Source of the DNA: DATAZK01 sp965199805
GTDB taxonomy: Bacteria; Actinomycetota; Actinomycetes; Frankiales; Frankiaceae
Assembly: GCA_965199805.1 (NCBI GenBank)
Contig: CBDATO010000003.1
Location: 248,001-312,000 of the forward strand
Direction of reading: 5' to 3'
Length of the DNA: 64,000 nucleotides
The position numbers were made by a program, and so were the translations under genes. The notes under the pieces were generated by a model. It had not been told where the DNA came from, did no database searches, and was given only the letters and a program-made list of their open reading frames with translations. How positions within the stretch are numbered: position 1 is the first letter of the stretch; each line of letters starts with the position of its first letter. Of this stretch, positions 25,309 to 33,524 are shown piece after piece.

Positions 25309-26103
25309 ATGCCGTCCGACGCGAGCTGGCTCGAAGACATGCCCGCCCTGTACGACCGCGCGTTGGGGCCGACGTTCTTCGCCCCGTTCGCCACGTCCGT
25401 GGCGGAGCGGGTGGCTGCCCTGGCGCCGGAGCGGGTGCTGGAGCTGGCCGCCGGTACGGGGGTGCTCACGGCCGCCCTCGTCGCTGCCCTGCCGCAGGCC
25501 GCGATCACGGCCAGCGACCTCAATCCCGGGATGGTCGCCTACGGCACCGCCCGGGTCGCCGGCGCGCGCTGGGAGCAGGCCGACGCCCAGGCGCTCGCCC
25601 ACCCCGACAGCTCGTTCGACGTCGTCACGTCGCAGTTCGGGGTGATGTTCTTCCCCGACAAGCCCAAGGCGTTCGCGGAGACCGCCCGCGTGCTGACCGG
25701 GGCCGGCCGTACGGTCTTCGCCGTGTGGGACGCCGAGAACACCTCGGGGTTCGGCGTCGCGCTGCGCGACAGTCTGATGGCGCTCTTCCCGGACGACCCG
25801 CCCGACTTCGTCAGCCGCATACCCCACGGCTACTTCGACGAGCAGCGGATCCGGGCCGATCTCGAGGCCGGCGGTCTCCAGATGCTCAATGTCGAGCGGG
25901 TGGTGCTCCCCACGCTCGCTCCCGACGCCCGCACCCTGGCACTGGGCTACTCCCAGGGGACGCCCTTGCGCTTCGCGCTGGAGGCCCGGCGGCCGATCGC
26001 CGAGGTGACGCAGCAGCTCGGTGTCGAGATGGAGAACCGGCTCAGCACCGGCCCCCTCGCGTCGGACGCGGCGGCCCTCATCGTGACGGCCCGCCGCGCC
26101 TGA
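25309..26103 (+). CDS. Class I SAM-dependent methyltransferase
   Basis: 264 residues from ATG at 25309. Motif I is VLELAAGTGVLTAAL (about residues 44-58), followed by a strand-2 acidic residue in ASDLNPGMV and the post-motif FDVVTSQFGVMFFPD, typical of UbiE/Methyltransf_11 proteins. The acceptor substrate is unknown. It is separated from the ligase by 37 bases and may be outside the acyl-CoA operon. It converges on the dehydrogenase at 26130. Confidence 0.87.
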   Translation: MPSDASWLEDMPALYDRALGPTFFAPFATSVAERVAALAPERVLELAAGTGVLTAALVAALPQAAITASDLNPGMVAYGTARVAGARWEQADAQALAHPDSSFDVVTSQFGVMFFPDKPKAFAETARVLTGAGRTVFAVWDAENTSGFGVALRDSLMALFPDDPPDFVSRIPHGYFDEQRIRADLEAGGLQMLNVERVVLPTLAPDARTLALGYSQGTPLRFALEARRPIAEVTQQLGVEMENRLSTGPLASDAAALIVTARRA

Positions 26104-26129
26104 CCCGAAGGGCGCCTAGCTGACGACCG

Positions 26130-27245
26130 TCAGACGCCGACCCGCTGTGCGAGCAGCTCCCGGTGGTAGGTCGGGTCACCGAAGAAGAGCTGGGAGCTCT
26201 TCGCGCGCTTGAAGTACAGGTGCGCGGGGTGCTCCCAGGTGAAGCCGATGCCGCCGTGGATCTGGATGTTCTCCGCGGCGCAGTGCACGTAGGCGTCGGA
26301 GCAGTACGCCTTGGCCAGGCTGGCGACGGCCGGAAGCTCCTCGTTCAGCTCCGAGCCCGCCCATAGCCCGTAGTACGCGGCCGACTTGGCCGATTCGACC
26401 TGCACCAGCATGTCGGCGCACTTGTGCTTGATCGCCTGGAACGAGCCGATCGGACGGCCGAACTGGACGCGCACCTTGGCGTAGTCGACCGACATCTCGA
26501 GCACCTTGGCGGCGCCGCCGACCTGCTCGGCGGCCAGCGCGACGGCGGCGAGGTCGAGCACCTGCGAGACGACCGGCCAGCCGGCGCCCTCGGTGCCGAG
26601 CAGGCGGGCCGGGGTGCCGTCGAAGGTCAGCCGGGCCTGCTTGCGGGTCTGGTCGAGCGTGGCGAGCGGGGCACGGGTGAGCCCGGCGGCGTCGCCCGCG
26701 ACGGCGAACAGGCTCACGCCGGCCCCCGTACGCGCGGCGACCAGGATCAGGTCGGCGATGTGACCGTCGAGCACGAACGACTTGGTGCCGCTCAGGGTCC
26801 AGCCGTCACCGGACGCGGTGGCCGGCAGCGTGATGCCGGACTCGGCCCAGCTGCCGCTGTCCTCGGTGAGCGCCAGGGTGCCGATGCTCTCGCCGCTGGC
26901 AAGGGCCGGCAGGTACTCCTGCTTCGCGGCCTCGTCGCCCGACAGCAGCACCGTGTTGGCGGCCAGCACGGCGGTCGAGAAGTACGGCGCGGCCAGCAGG
27001 GCGCGGCCCATCTCCTCGATCACGACACCGAGCTCGAGGAAGGTGAAGCCGGCGCCGCCGTACTCCTCGGGGATCGCGAGGCCCTGCAGGCCGAGCTGCT
27101 CACCCATCTGCTGCCACACCTTGGGGTCGTAGCCCTCGGTGGTCTCCATGAGCCGGCGGACCTCGGTCTCCGGCGACTTGTCCTCCAGGAAGCCGCGAAC
27201 GATGCGGCGCAATTCTTCCTGTTCGTCGCTGAAAGCAAAGTCCAT
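26130..27245 (-). CDS. Acyl-CoA dehydrogenase family protein, small-subunit type
   Basis: 371 residues from ATG at 27245 (MDFAFSDEQEELRRIVRGFLEDK); ATG at 27254 adds three residues. The C-terminus IHGGIGFTWEHPAHLYFKRAK is the signature of FadE proteins that often pair with a catalytic partner in alpha2beta2 complexes. A tightly linked partner is not present, unlike the pair at 35687 and 36705. It is divergent from the pabBC fusion with only about 18 bases between starts, so the two promoters must overlap or sit inside the coding regions. Confidence 0.9.
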   Translation of the reverse strand: MDFAFSDEQEELRRIVRGFLEDKSPETEVRRLMETTEGYDPKVWQQMGEQLGLQGLAIPEEYGGAGFTFLELGVVIEEMGRALLAAPYFSTAVLAANTVLLSGDEAAKQEYLPALASGESIGTLALTEDSGSWAESGITLPATASGDGWTLSGTKSFVLDGHIADLILVAARTGAGVSLFAVAGDAAGLTRAPLATLDQTRKQARLTFDGTPARLLGTEGAGWPVVSQVLDLAAVALAAEQVGGAAKVLEMSVDYAKVRVQFGRPIGSFQAIKHKCADMLVQVESAKSAAYYGLWAGSELNEELPAVASLAKAYCSDAYVHCAAENIQIHGGIGFTWEHPAHLYFKRAKSSQLFFGDPTYHRELLAQRVGV

Positions 27246-27263
27246 GAGTCGCATCCTAGGGGG

Positions 27264-29321
27264 GTGCGACTCGCGACGGACACCGGCCGGGGGACAGCCC
27301 TGCCCGGGCCCAGGAATCGCGCGTCCGGGAGCGGTCCGTCGACGCTTTCCGTCCGCCCGGTCGAGGCGCTGACGATCACTGCGGCCGAGGTCGTACGGCT
27401 TGCCGGCGAGCTGCCGCGGGCCGTCGTCCTGACCGGCGGTTGGGACGCGGGGGAGATCCTGCTGGCCGCCGACCCGATCGCCGTCTCGACCGGCGAGCAG
27501 CCCGCGTTCGACCTGCTGGACACGCTGGAGCCCGTCGAGGACGACGCCTCCGGTGCGGTGGGGGGTGGCTGGTTCGGCTGGTTCGGCGTGGAGCACGGCG
27601 CGCACGCGCTCGGGCTGTATCCGCACGTGGTGCGCTTCGCCGGTGGGCTCTGGTGGGACGAGGCGCTGAGCGGCCTCGTCGACGACGCCGAGCTGGAGGG
27701 GCGCCGCACCGCACTGGTCGAGGCCCTGCGCCGGGGCCCGCGGCAGGCGCACGCGTACGCGGTCGGCCCCGTGACCAGCCGGCGCGACCGGCAGGCCCAC
27801 ACCGCGGCCGTCGAGCGCTGCATCCACGAGATCCGCGACGGCGACATCTACCAGGCCAACATCTGCCTCACGCTGCAGGCCGACGTGGACGGCAGCCCGG
27901 CGGGCGCGGCGGCGGCCCTCATCGGCACCCTCCAGCCGGCGTACGGCGCTTACGTGGGCATCGGGGACGGCATCGTCGCGAGCGCATCGCCCGAGCTCTT
28001 CCTGCGTCGGCGCGGGCGCACGGTCGTCTCCCGGCCGATCAAGGGCACCCGCCCGCGGGTCGGCGGGGCCGCGGAGGGCGCGCGTGACGCCCTGGCCCAC
28101 TCGGCGAAGGACCGGGCCGAGAACGTGATGATCGTCGACCTGGTGCGCTCGGACCTGTCCCGGGTGGCGCGCATCGGCTCGGTGCGGGTGCCGCACCTGC
28201 TCGAGGTGGTGCCGCACCCGGGGGTCTGGCACCTGGTCAGCGAAGTGACGGCCGAGCTGCGGTCCGGCGCCGGTGACGCCGACCTGCTGGCCGCGACCTT
28301 CCCTCCGGGCTCGGTGACGGGAGCGCCGAAGCGGCGGGCGCTCGAGGTCATCGCCGAGCTGGAGGACGGTCCGCGCGGGGTCTACACCGGCGCCATCGGC
28401 TACGCCAGCCCCGTCTCCGGGCTCGAGCTGAGCGTCGCGATCCGCACGCTGCAGCTAGGCGCCGGCCGGATGACGCTGGGCGTCGGCGGCGGCATCACCG
28501 TCGACTCGACGCCGGTGGAGGAGTGGTGGGAGTGCTTCGACAAGGCCCGCCCGCTGCTCGCCGCGGTGGGCGCCGACCTCGTCGTCCCCGATGCCGCACG
28601 CCCGGGCCCGGACCCGCTCGCCGCTGCGGGGGTCTTCGACACCTGCCTGCGCCGGGACGGCCGGCCGCTCGAGGTGGCCGAGCACCGGGCCCGCCTGGAG
28701 CGCTCGCTGCACGAGCTCTACCGCCTGCCGCTGCCCGCCGCTGCGGCCCTCGCGCTAGAGCCGGCGGACGGCGTCACCGGCTGGGAGCGGCAGCGCATCG
28801 ACGTCCTCCCGACCGGCGAGGTGCGGGTCACCCGAGCGGCCGTGCCAGCGCCGGTGGCGTTGGCGGACCAGCAGCCGGCACACGTCGTCACCGTGCCCGG
28901 CACCGGCTTCGGCCGGCACAAGTGGGCCGACCGCAGCCGCCAGGAGGCACTTGAGGCCGCGTATCCGGACCGGGTGCCGGTGCTCGTCGACCCGTACGGC
29001 CGGCTGCTCGAGTCGACCCGCGCCAACGTCATCGGCGTCCGTCGCGACACGCTGGTCACGGCGCCGCTGGCCGGCGGCATCCTGCCGGGGGTCACCCGCA
29101 CGGTCGTGCTCGACCTCGCGCGTGAGCTGGGCCTCGGCATCGAGCTGCGGGCGCCCGACCCGGCGGAGCTCGACGCCCTCGCGCTCGCCGGCTCAGTCGC
29201 CGGACTGCGCTGGGTCGGCCGCTGCGACGGGCACACGTACGCCGGCCCGGGGCCGGTCCTCACGGCACTCGCGCGGCGGCTGCTGGAACGCTGGCACGCG
29301 GACGCTACGGTCGGCCGGTGA
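27264..29321 (+). CDS. pabB: Fused aminodeoxychorismate synthase component I / aminodeoxychorismate lyase (PabB-PabC)
   Basis: 685 residues from GTG at 27264. The first 450 residues are a chorismate-binding PabB domain with RDGDIYQANICLTL, PIKGTRPR (the Lys, about residue 259, is the family's covalent nucleophile), PPGSVTGAPKRRALEVI and YTGAIGYASP. The last 230 residues are a class IV aminotransferase-like PabC domain with FGRHKWADR (PLP-lysine about residue 553) and LLESTRANVIGV. Together they turn chorismate plus ammonia from PabA into 4-aminobenzoate for folate. PabA is not in the window. Fused PabB-PabC proteins are common in actinobacteria. The first 40 residues are poorly conserved, so the start is not certain. 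Confidence 0.92.
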   Translation: MRLATDTGRGTALPGPRNRASGSGPSTLSVRPVEALTITAAEVVRLAGELPRAVVLTGGWDAGEILLAADPIAVSTGEQPAFDLLDTLEPVEDDASGAVGGGWFGWFGVEHGAHALGLYPHVVRFAGGLWWDEALSGLVDDAELEGRRTALVEALRRGPRQAHAYAVGPVTSRRDRQAHTAAVERCIHEIRDGDIYQANICLTLQADVDGSPAGAAAALIGTLQPAYGAYVGIGDGIVASASPELFLRRRGRTVVSRPIKGTRPRVGGAAEGARDALAHSAKDRAENVMIVDLVRSDLSRVARIGSVRVPHLLEVVPHPGVWHLVSEVTAELRSGAGDADLLAATFPPGSVTGAPKRRALEVIAELEDGPRGVYTGAIGYASPVSGLELSVAIRTLQLGAGRMTLGVGGGITVDSTPVEEWWECFDKARPLLAAVGADLVVPDAARPGPDPLAAAGVFDTCLRRDGRPLEVAEHRARLERSLHELYRLPLPAAAALALEPADGVTGWERQRIDVLPTGEVRVTRAAVPAPVALADQQPAHVVTVPGTGFGRHKWADRSRQEALEAAYPDRVPVLVDPYGRLLESTRANVIGVRRDTLVTAPLAGGILPGVTRTVVLDLARELGLGIELRAPDPAELDALALAGSVAGLRWVGRCDGHTYAGPGPVLTALARRLLERWHADATVGR

Positions 29322-30097
29322 GCACCGGCCCGAATCTGAAGGTCTACACCCACGAATTCATCGACATCCGTGGGGCGAAGCGGCCGCAGTACATGCACCA
29401 CATGACCGCGAACTGGAGCCCGATCGCCCAGGAGGAGCGCAATCAGCTCTGCTTCGGCGTCTGGGGCGTCATCGGCACCACCGACCGGTGGCCGCGCGTC
29501 ATCAACATGTGGGAGGAGGACGGTTTCGCCGGCCTCGCCCACGGCCTGGGTCACGAGACCGGCCGGCCCAACATGCAGGACGCCAAGCTCGAGAAGTGGT
29601 GGAACGAGGCGGCCGACTACCGCTCCGGCGGCTTCGACCGAGTGCTGATCCCGGCGCCCTGGACCCGCCCGATCACCCAGCTCACCGCAGACGGTGTACG
29701 CGGAGTCGTCTATGCGCACGAGATGGTCACCGTCGAGCGGGGGGCGGCCGCGGACTTCCTCGAGCTGGTGCGCACCGACATGGTGCCCGCGTACGGCAGC
29801 GCCGGTTTCGAGCTGGTCGCGGCCATGCGTACGTCGATGGGCGACGCGTCGGAATGCGTGCTGATCTGGGCGATCCCGAGCTGGGACGCCTGGGCCCGCT
29901 TCGAGCTGGCGATCAACGACGTGTCCGGCATCGAGCTCGACGAGACCGCCCGCACGCTGCAGCACTGGCAGCGCACCCTGCTGACCCGCAGCACCGGCTT
30001 CCACCGCTTCCTGATGCTCGACGCCCCGCTGTGTCCGTTGAAGATCGGCCGGCAGCCGATCCGATCCGATCGGATCGACAACTGGGACGAGGGGTGA
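29318..30097 (+). CDS. NIPSNAP-like / dimeric alpha-beta barrel family protein of unknown function
   Basis: 259 residues from GTG overlapping the pabBC stop by 4 bases. Two repeated alpha+beta ferredoxin-like halves are suggested: KVYTHEFIDIRGAKRPQYMHHMT with VINMWEEDGFAGLAHGL, and VYAHEMVTVERGAAADFLELV with CVLIWAIPSWDAWARFEL. That pattern fits NIPSNAP/EthD-like dimeric alpha-beta barrels. No signal peptide or membrane segment is seen. Its stop overlaps the CoA-transferase start, so it may serve that pathway rather than folate synthesis. The function is unknown. Confidence 0.7.
   Translation: MSTGPNLKVYTHEFIDIRGAKRPQYMHHMTANWSPIAQEERNQLCFGVWGVIGTTDRWPRVINMWEEDGFAGLAHGLGHETGRPNMQDAKLEKWWNEAADYRSGGFDRVLIPAPWTRPITQLTADGVRGVVYAHEMVTVERGAAADFLELVRTDMVPAYGSAGFELVAAMRTSMGDASECVLIWAIPSWDAWARFELAINDVSGIELDETARTLQHWQRTLLTRSTGFHRFLMLDAPLCPLKIGRQPIRSDRIDNWDEG
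30062..30077. repeat. 16-bp perfect palindrome at an operon junction
   Basis: CGATCCGATCGGATCG is a perfect palindrome inside the last codons of the 29318 gene, ending 16 bases before the GTG of the CoA-transferase at 30094. It could be an operator, a translational-coupling hairpin, or only the consequence of the codons used. Confidence 0.5.
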
Positions 30098-31272
30098 CGC
30101 TTCCCCTCGAGGGGCTGCTCGTCGTCGGCATCGAGCAGGCCGTGGCCGCACCGCTGGCCACCCGCCACCTCGCCGACCTCGGCGCTCGCGTCATCAAGAT
30201 CGAGAATCCGAAGGGCGGGGACTTCGCGCGTGACTACGACACCGCCGTGTCCGGGCTCGCCGCCCATTTCGTGTGGTGCAACCGCGGCAAGGAGTCGGTG
30301 ACGCTCGACCTGCGCAGCGCGGCCGGGGCCATGGTGATGGAGGAGCTGCTCGGCCGGGCCGACGTGCTGATCCAGAACCTCGCGCCGGGCGCCGCCGCCC
30401 GCCGCGATCTGGCCGCCGAGCAGGTCACGGCCCGCCATCCGCGGCTGATCGCCGTCGACATCTCGGGCTACGGCGACGGCGGCCCCCTGCAGCACCGCCG
30501 CGCCTACGACCTGCTCGTGCAGGCCGAGGCCGCGTCCTGCTCGGTCACGGGCACCCCGGGCGCGCCGGCCAAGCCCGGCATCCCGCTCGCCGACATCGGG
30601 GCCGGGATGTACGCGTACTCCAGCGTGCTGGCCGCGCTTTACGACCGCGAGCGCACCGGACGGGGGACCGCGATCTCGGTGGCACTGTTCGACGCCGTCG
30701 CCGAGTGGATGGGCTATCCGCTGCACTCCACGCTCGGCACCGGCGAGTTGCAGGAGCCGCGTGGGGTCGGCTCACCCGCGGTCGCCCCGTACGGCGCGTA
30801 CCCGACTGCCGACGGCCGGAAGATCGTGCTCGGCACCACCAACGACGCGGAGTGGCAGCGGCTCGCCGCGGCGGTCGGGCGGGCGGATCTCGCGGCCGAC
30901 CCCGCGTACGCCCGCAACGCCCAGCGGGTGCATGAACGCGGGGCGCTGGACCCGGCGATCGCGGAGTGGACCGGGCGGCACACGTACACCGAGGTCGCCG
31001 ACGCGATGGACGACGCCCGCATCGGGCACGCGGCGCTCAACTCGGTGCAGGACCTCATCGACCACCCGCAGCTCGTCGAGCGTCAGCGCTGGACGACGGT
31101 CGGCTCCCCGGTCGGTCAGCTGCCCGCCCTGCTGCCCCCGCCCGTCTCTCCCGGTTGGCCGCTGCAGCCCGGCGCGGTGCCCGGCCTCGGCGAGCACACC
31201 GACGCGGTGCTCGACTGGCTCGGCTACGACGCCGCCGCGGTCGCCCGGCTGCACGCGGACGGGGTGGTGTGA
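30094..31272 (+). CDS. CaiB/BaiF family CoA-transferase / acyl-CoA racemase-like protein
   Basis: 392 residues from GTG at 30094. Family III CoA-transferase landmarks are LADLGARVIKIENPKGGDFAR (about residues 27-47), CNRGKESVTLDL, and the catalytic Asp in RAYDLLVQAEA (about residue 138). The same fold includes alpha-methylacyl-CoA racemases, which prepare branched side chains for beta-oxidation, and CoA-transferases that activate acids without ATP. Sequence alone does not separate the two. It is coupled by 4-base overlaps to its neighbours on both sides. Confidence 0.9.
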   Translation: MTLPLEGLLVVGIEQAVAAPLATRHLADLGARVIKIENPKGGDFARDYDTAVSGLAAHFVWCNRGKESVTLDLRSAAGAMVMEELLGRADVLIQNLAPGAAARRDLAAEQVTARHPRLIAVDISGYGDGGPLQHRRAYDLLVQAEAASCSVTGTPGAPAKPGIPLADIGAGMYAYSSVLAALYDRERTGRGTAISVALFDAVAEWMGYPLHSTLGTGELQEPRGVGSPAVAPYGAYPTADGRKIVLGTTNDAEWQRLAAAVGRADLAADPAYARNAQRVHERGALDPAIAEWTGRHTYTEVADAMDDARIGHAALNSVQDLIDHPQLVERQRWTTVGSPVGQLPALLPPPVSPGWPLQPGAVPGLGEHTDAVLDWLGYDAAAVARLHADGVV

Positions 31273-31958
31273 GCACCTACGAGCGGCGCTTCACCTTCCG
31301 TCCCGGCGCCGGCGGCGTGCTGACGGCCGAGATGCAGGACTTCTGCCACCACGTGCGGGTCGTCCTCACGCACGACGGCACGCGCGTCACCGCTGTCGAG
31401 ACCGAAGGCATCCGGCTGCCGTGGAGCACCTGCCCGGTGGGGATCGAGGGGGTGCGCGGCATCGTCGGGCTCACCGTCCCCGAGGCGCGCGACGTCCGCA
31501 ACTGGACCACCGGCCCCACCGAGAACTGCACGCACGCCGGTGATCTCGCCCTGGTCGCTCTCGCGCACACCGGCGACACCGCGCCGCTCACGTACGAGAT
31601 CACCGTGACCCCCGCCTCGGGGCCGCTGCGCACCGCCCGCCTCGAGGCCGACGGCCGCCTGGTGCTCGAGTGGACGGTCGCCGGCAACACCCTCACCGGC
31701 CCCGGCGAGTGGGCCGGCCGCACTCTGTCCCGCAGCGACTTCCTGACCTGGTCGGCGCGGCTCGAGCCGCCGCTCGCCGAGGCCGCGACGCTGCTGCGCC
31801 GGGCCTGCCACATCGCCCCGAGCCGTGACGTCGACCTCGACCGGCTCGCCGTCGCGGCCGAGAGCATCCCGCCGAGCAACTCCTGCCACACCCTGCAGCC
31901 GGGCGTCATCGAGGTGGCCAGGCGCCGCCGGGGCGCCAGCCGCGCCCGGTTACGGTGA
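31269..31958 (+). CDS. DUF2889 domain-containing protein
   Basis: 229 residues from GTG overlapping the CoA-transferase stop. The segment TTGPTENCTHAGDLALVALAHT is the conserved core of DUF2889 (usually NCTHL-x-DL), followed by a C-terminal CHxxxxSCHTLQPG-like region. The family often lies beside aromatic or acyl-CoA catabolic genes in actinobacteria and proteobacteria, but has no assigned reaction. The conserved Cys-Thr-His could bind metal, which is a guess. It is the last of the coupled genes starting with pabBC. Confidence 0.8.
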   Translation: MSTYERRFTFRPGAGGVLTAEMQDFCHHVRVVLTHDGTRVTAVETEGIRLPWSTCPVGIEGVRGIVGLTVPEARDVRNWTTGPTENCTHAGDLALVALAHTGDTAPLTYEITVTPASGPLRTARLEADGRLVLEWTVAGNTLTGPGEWAGRTLSRSDFLTWSARLEPPLAEAATLLRRACHIAPSRDVDLDRLAVAAESIPPSNSCHTLQPGVIEVARRRRGASRARLR

Positions 31959-31962
31959 TCGG

Positions 31963-32445
31963 GTGGCTCTCCAGACGTTCTCCCATCTCGGCATCTGCGT
32001 CCGCGACCTCGAGCTGTCGACGCGCTTCTACGAGCAGGTCCTCGGCTTCAAGCAGATGTTCAGCATCGACATGGGCCCGGAGGTCGAGCGCACGATGGAG
32101 GTGCCCGGCGGCCGGTTCACCTCCCGGATGCTGGCCCGCGAGGACGTCCGCATCGAGCTGCTGGCCTGGGCCGAGCCCGACGCGACCGGTGACGGCAACC
32201 GGCGGCCGATGACGCTGGCCGGGCTCACCCACCTGTGCTTCCGCGTCGAGGACGCCCGTGACCTCGCCCAGCTCGCCGTCCAGAACGGCGGGGCGTTCCA
32301 CGCCGAGACCCTCTCGGAGCTGGCGACCGGCGACGGCACGCCCCCGATCGTCACCGTGCACCTCACAGACCCCGACGGTGTCCGCGTCGAGTGCATCGCC
32401 AACCAGCCCGACCTCGCCGAGGTGGCGAAGCAGCTCTTCGCCTGA
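31963..32445 (+). CDS. VOC (glyoxalase/bleomycin resistance/dioxygenase) family protein
   Basis: 160 residues from GTG 4 bases after the DUF2889 stop. It has paired beta-alpha-beta-beta-beta units: FSHLGICVRDLELSTRFYEQVLGFK at residues 6-30 and LTHLCFRVEDARDLAQLAVQ starting near residue 87. Metal-ligand candidates are His8, His89 and Glu near the C-terminal DPDGVRVECIA. Such proteins include methylmalonyl-CoA epimerase, glyoxalase and extradiol dioxygenases. Its length and operon position allow an epimerase-like role, but this is unproven. Confidence 0.82.
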   Translation: MALQTFSHLGICVRDLELSTRFYEQVLGFKQMFSIDMGPEVERTMEVPGGRFTSRMLAREDVRIELLAWAEPDATGDGNRRPMTLAGLTHLCFRVEDARDLAQLAVQNGGAFHAETLSELATGDGTPPIVTVHLTDPDGVRVECIANQPDLAEVAKQLFA

Positions 32446-32480
32446 GTCCCGTCCGCGGATGCCGCCGGTACGGTGCTTGG

Positions 32481-33524
32481 GTGCGGGTGCTGGTGACGGG
32501 CGGCACCGGATTCATCGGGTCGCACGTGACCATGGCGCTGCTCGCGGCAGGTCACGAGGTCAGGCTTCTCGTGCGGGATCCGGACAAGGCACACCGGTTG
32601 CTCACCGAGCGCGGGATGCCGGCCGGGGTCGACGTGGTGCGCGGTGACGTGCTCGACGCCTGCGCCGTGCGTACGGCGGTCACCGGCTGCGACGCGGTCG
32701 TCCACGCCGCCGCCGTGGTCGGAATCAGCGGCAGCCGGGCGGCGGAGGCGGTCCGCACCAACGAGCGCGGCACCCGCCACGTCCTCGGCGAGGCCGCCCG
32801 GCAGGGCCTGGACCCGATCGTCCACGTGTCGAGCATGAACGCGCTGTTCGATGCGGGCGGCACCGTCCTGATGCGCTCCGGCGACCCCGTCGCCACGTCA
32901 CGCAACCCGTACACGGCGTCCAAGGCGGCGAGCGAGCGCTACGCCCGGGAGCTGCAGGCGCAGGACGCCCCGGTGGTCTGCGTCTACCCGGGCGGGGTGC
33001 TCGGCCCGGGCGACCCGGGGCTGTCCGAGGCGATGCGCGGCGCCCTGATCTGGCGCCGGCTGACCATGATCACGCTGGACTCCGGCTACCTGCTGGTCGA
33101 CGTCCGCGACGTCGCCGCCATGGTCGTGGCCGCGTTGCAGCCCGGGCAGGGCCCGCAGCGCCATCTCGCCGGGCACCACTACCTGCCGTGGCGTCAGCTC
33201 TGCGATCTCGTCGCCGACGTGACCGGCCGGGCCGTGGTGCGGCTTCCGATGACCGGGCCGGTGCTGCGCGGGGCCGGTCGGCTCGGCGACGTCGCCCGCA
33301 AGGCCGTCAGCTTCGACTTCCCGCTCAGCCGCGAGGCCATGACCGTCGCGTCGCAGATGGTGCCGATGGACGACCTGGAATCCGTGACCCGGCTCGGCAT
33401 CGACTTCCACTCGCCGGAGCAGACCCTGCGCGACACGTACGCCTGGCTGCACCACACCGGCCGGCTCGCGGGACGCTGGGTGCCCGCCCTCACCGGGCGG
33501 GCCACGACCGGGGGAGCGCCATGA
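32481..33524 (+). CDS. NAD-dependent epimerase/dehydratase (extended SDR) family protein
   Basis: 347 residues from GTG. It starts with the nucleotide-binding GGTGFIGSH (residues 7-15); the active site is NPYTASKAASERY with the Tyr-x-x-x-Lys, and VVCVYPGGVLGPGDPG follows. It resembles 3beta-HSD/dihydroflavonol-reductase-like proteins of unknown substrate. Its stop overlaps the sigma factor ATG by 4 bases. Epimerases or oxidoreductases next to ECF sigma factors of ECF41 type are a known conserved pairing, in which the enzyme gene is a sigma target. Confidence 0.88.
   Translation: MRVLVTGGTGFIGSHVTMALLAAGHEVRLLVRDPDKAHRLLTERGMPAGVDVVRGDVLDACAVRTAVTGCDAVVHAAAVVGISGSRAAEAVRTNERGTRHVLGEAARQGLDPIVHVSSMNALFDAGGTVLMRSGDPVATSRNPYTASKAASERYARELQAQDAPVVCVYPGGVLGPGDPGLSEAMRGALIWRRLTMITLDSGYLLVDVRDVAAMVVAALQPGQGPQRHLAGHHYLPWRQLCDLVADVTGRAVVRLPMTGPVLRGAGRLGDVARKAVSFDFPLSREAMTVASQMVPMDDLESVTRLGIDFHSPEQTLRDTYAWLHHTGRLAGRWVPALTGRATTGGAP

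Noticed and set aside
26424..27263. A long N-terminal extension of the pabBC frame
   Set aside because: It is antisense to the acyl-CoA dehydrogenase at 26130 and has no chorismate-enzyme similarity; GTG at 27264 is the sensible start.
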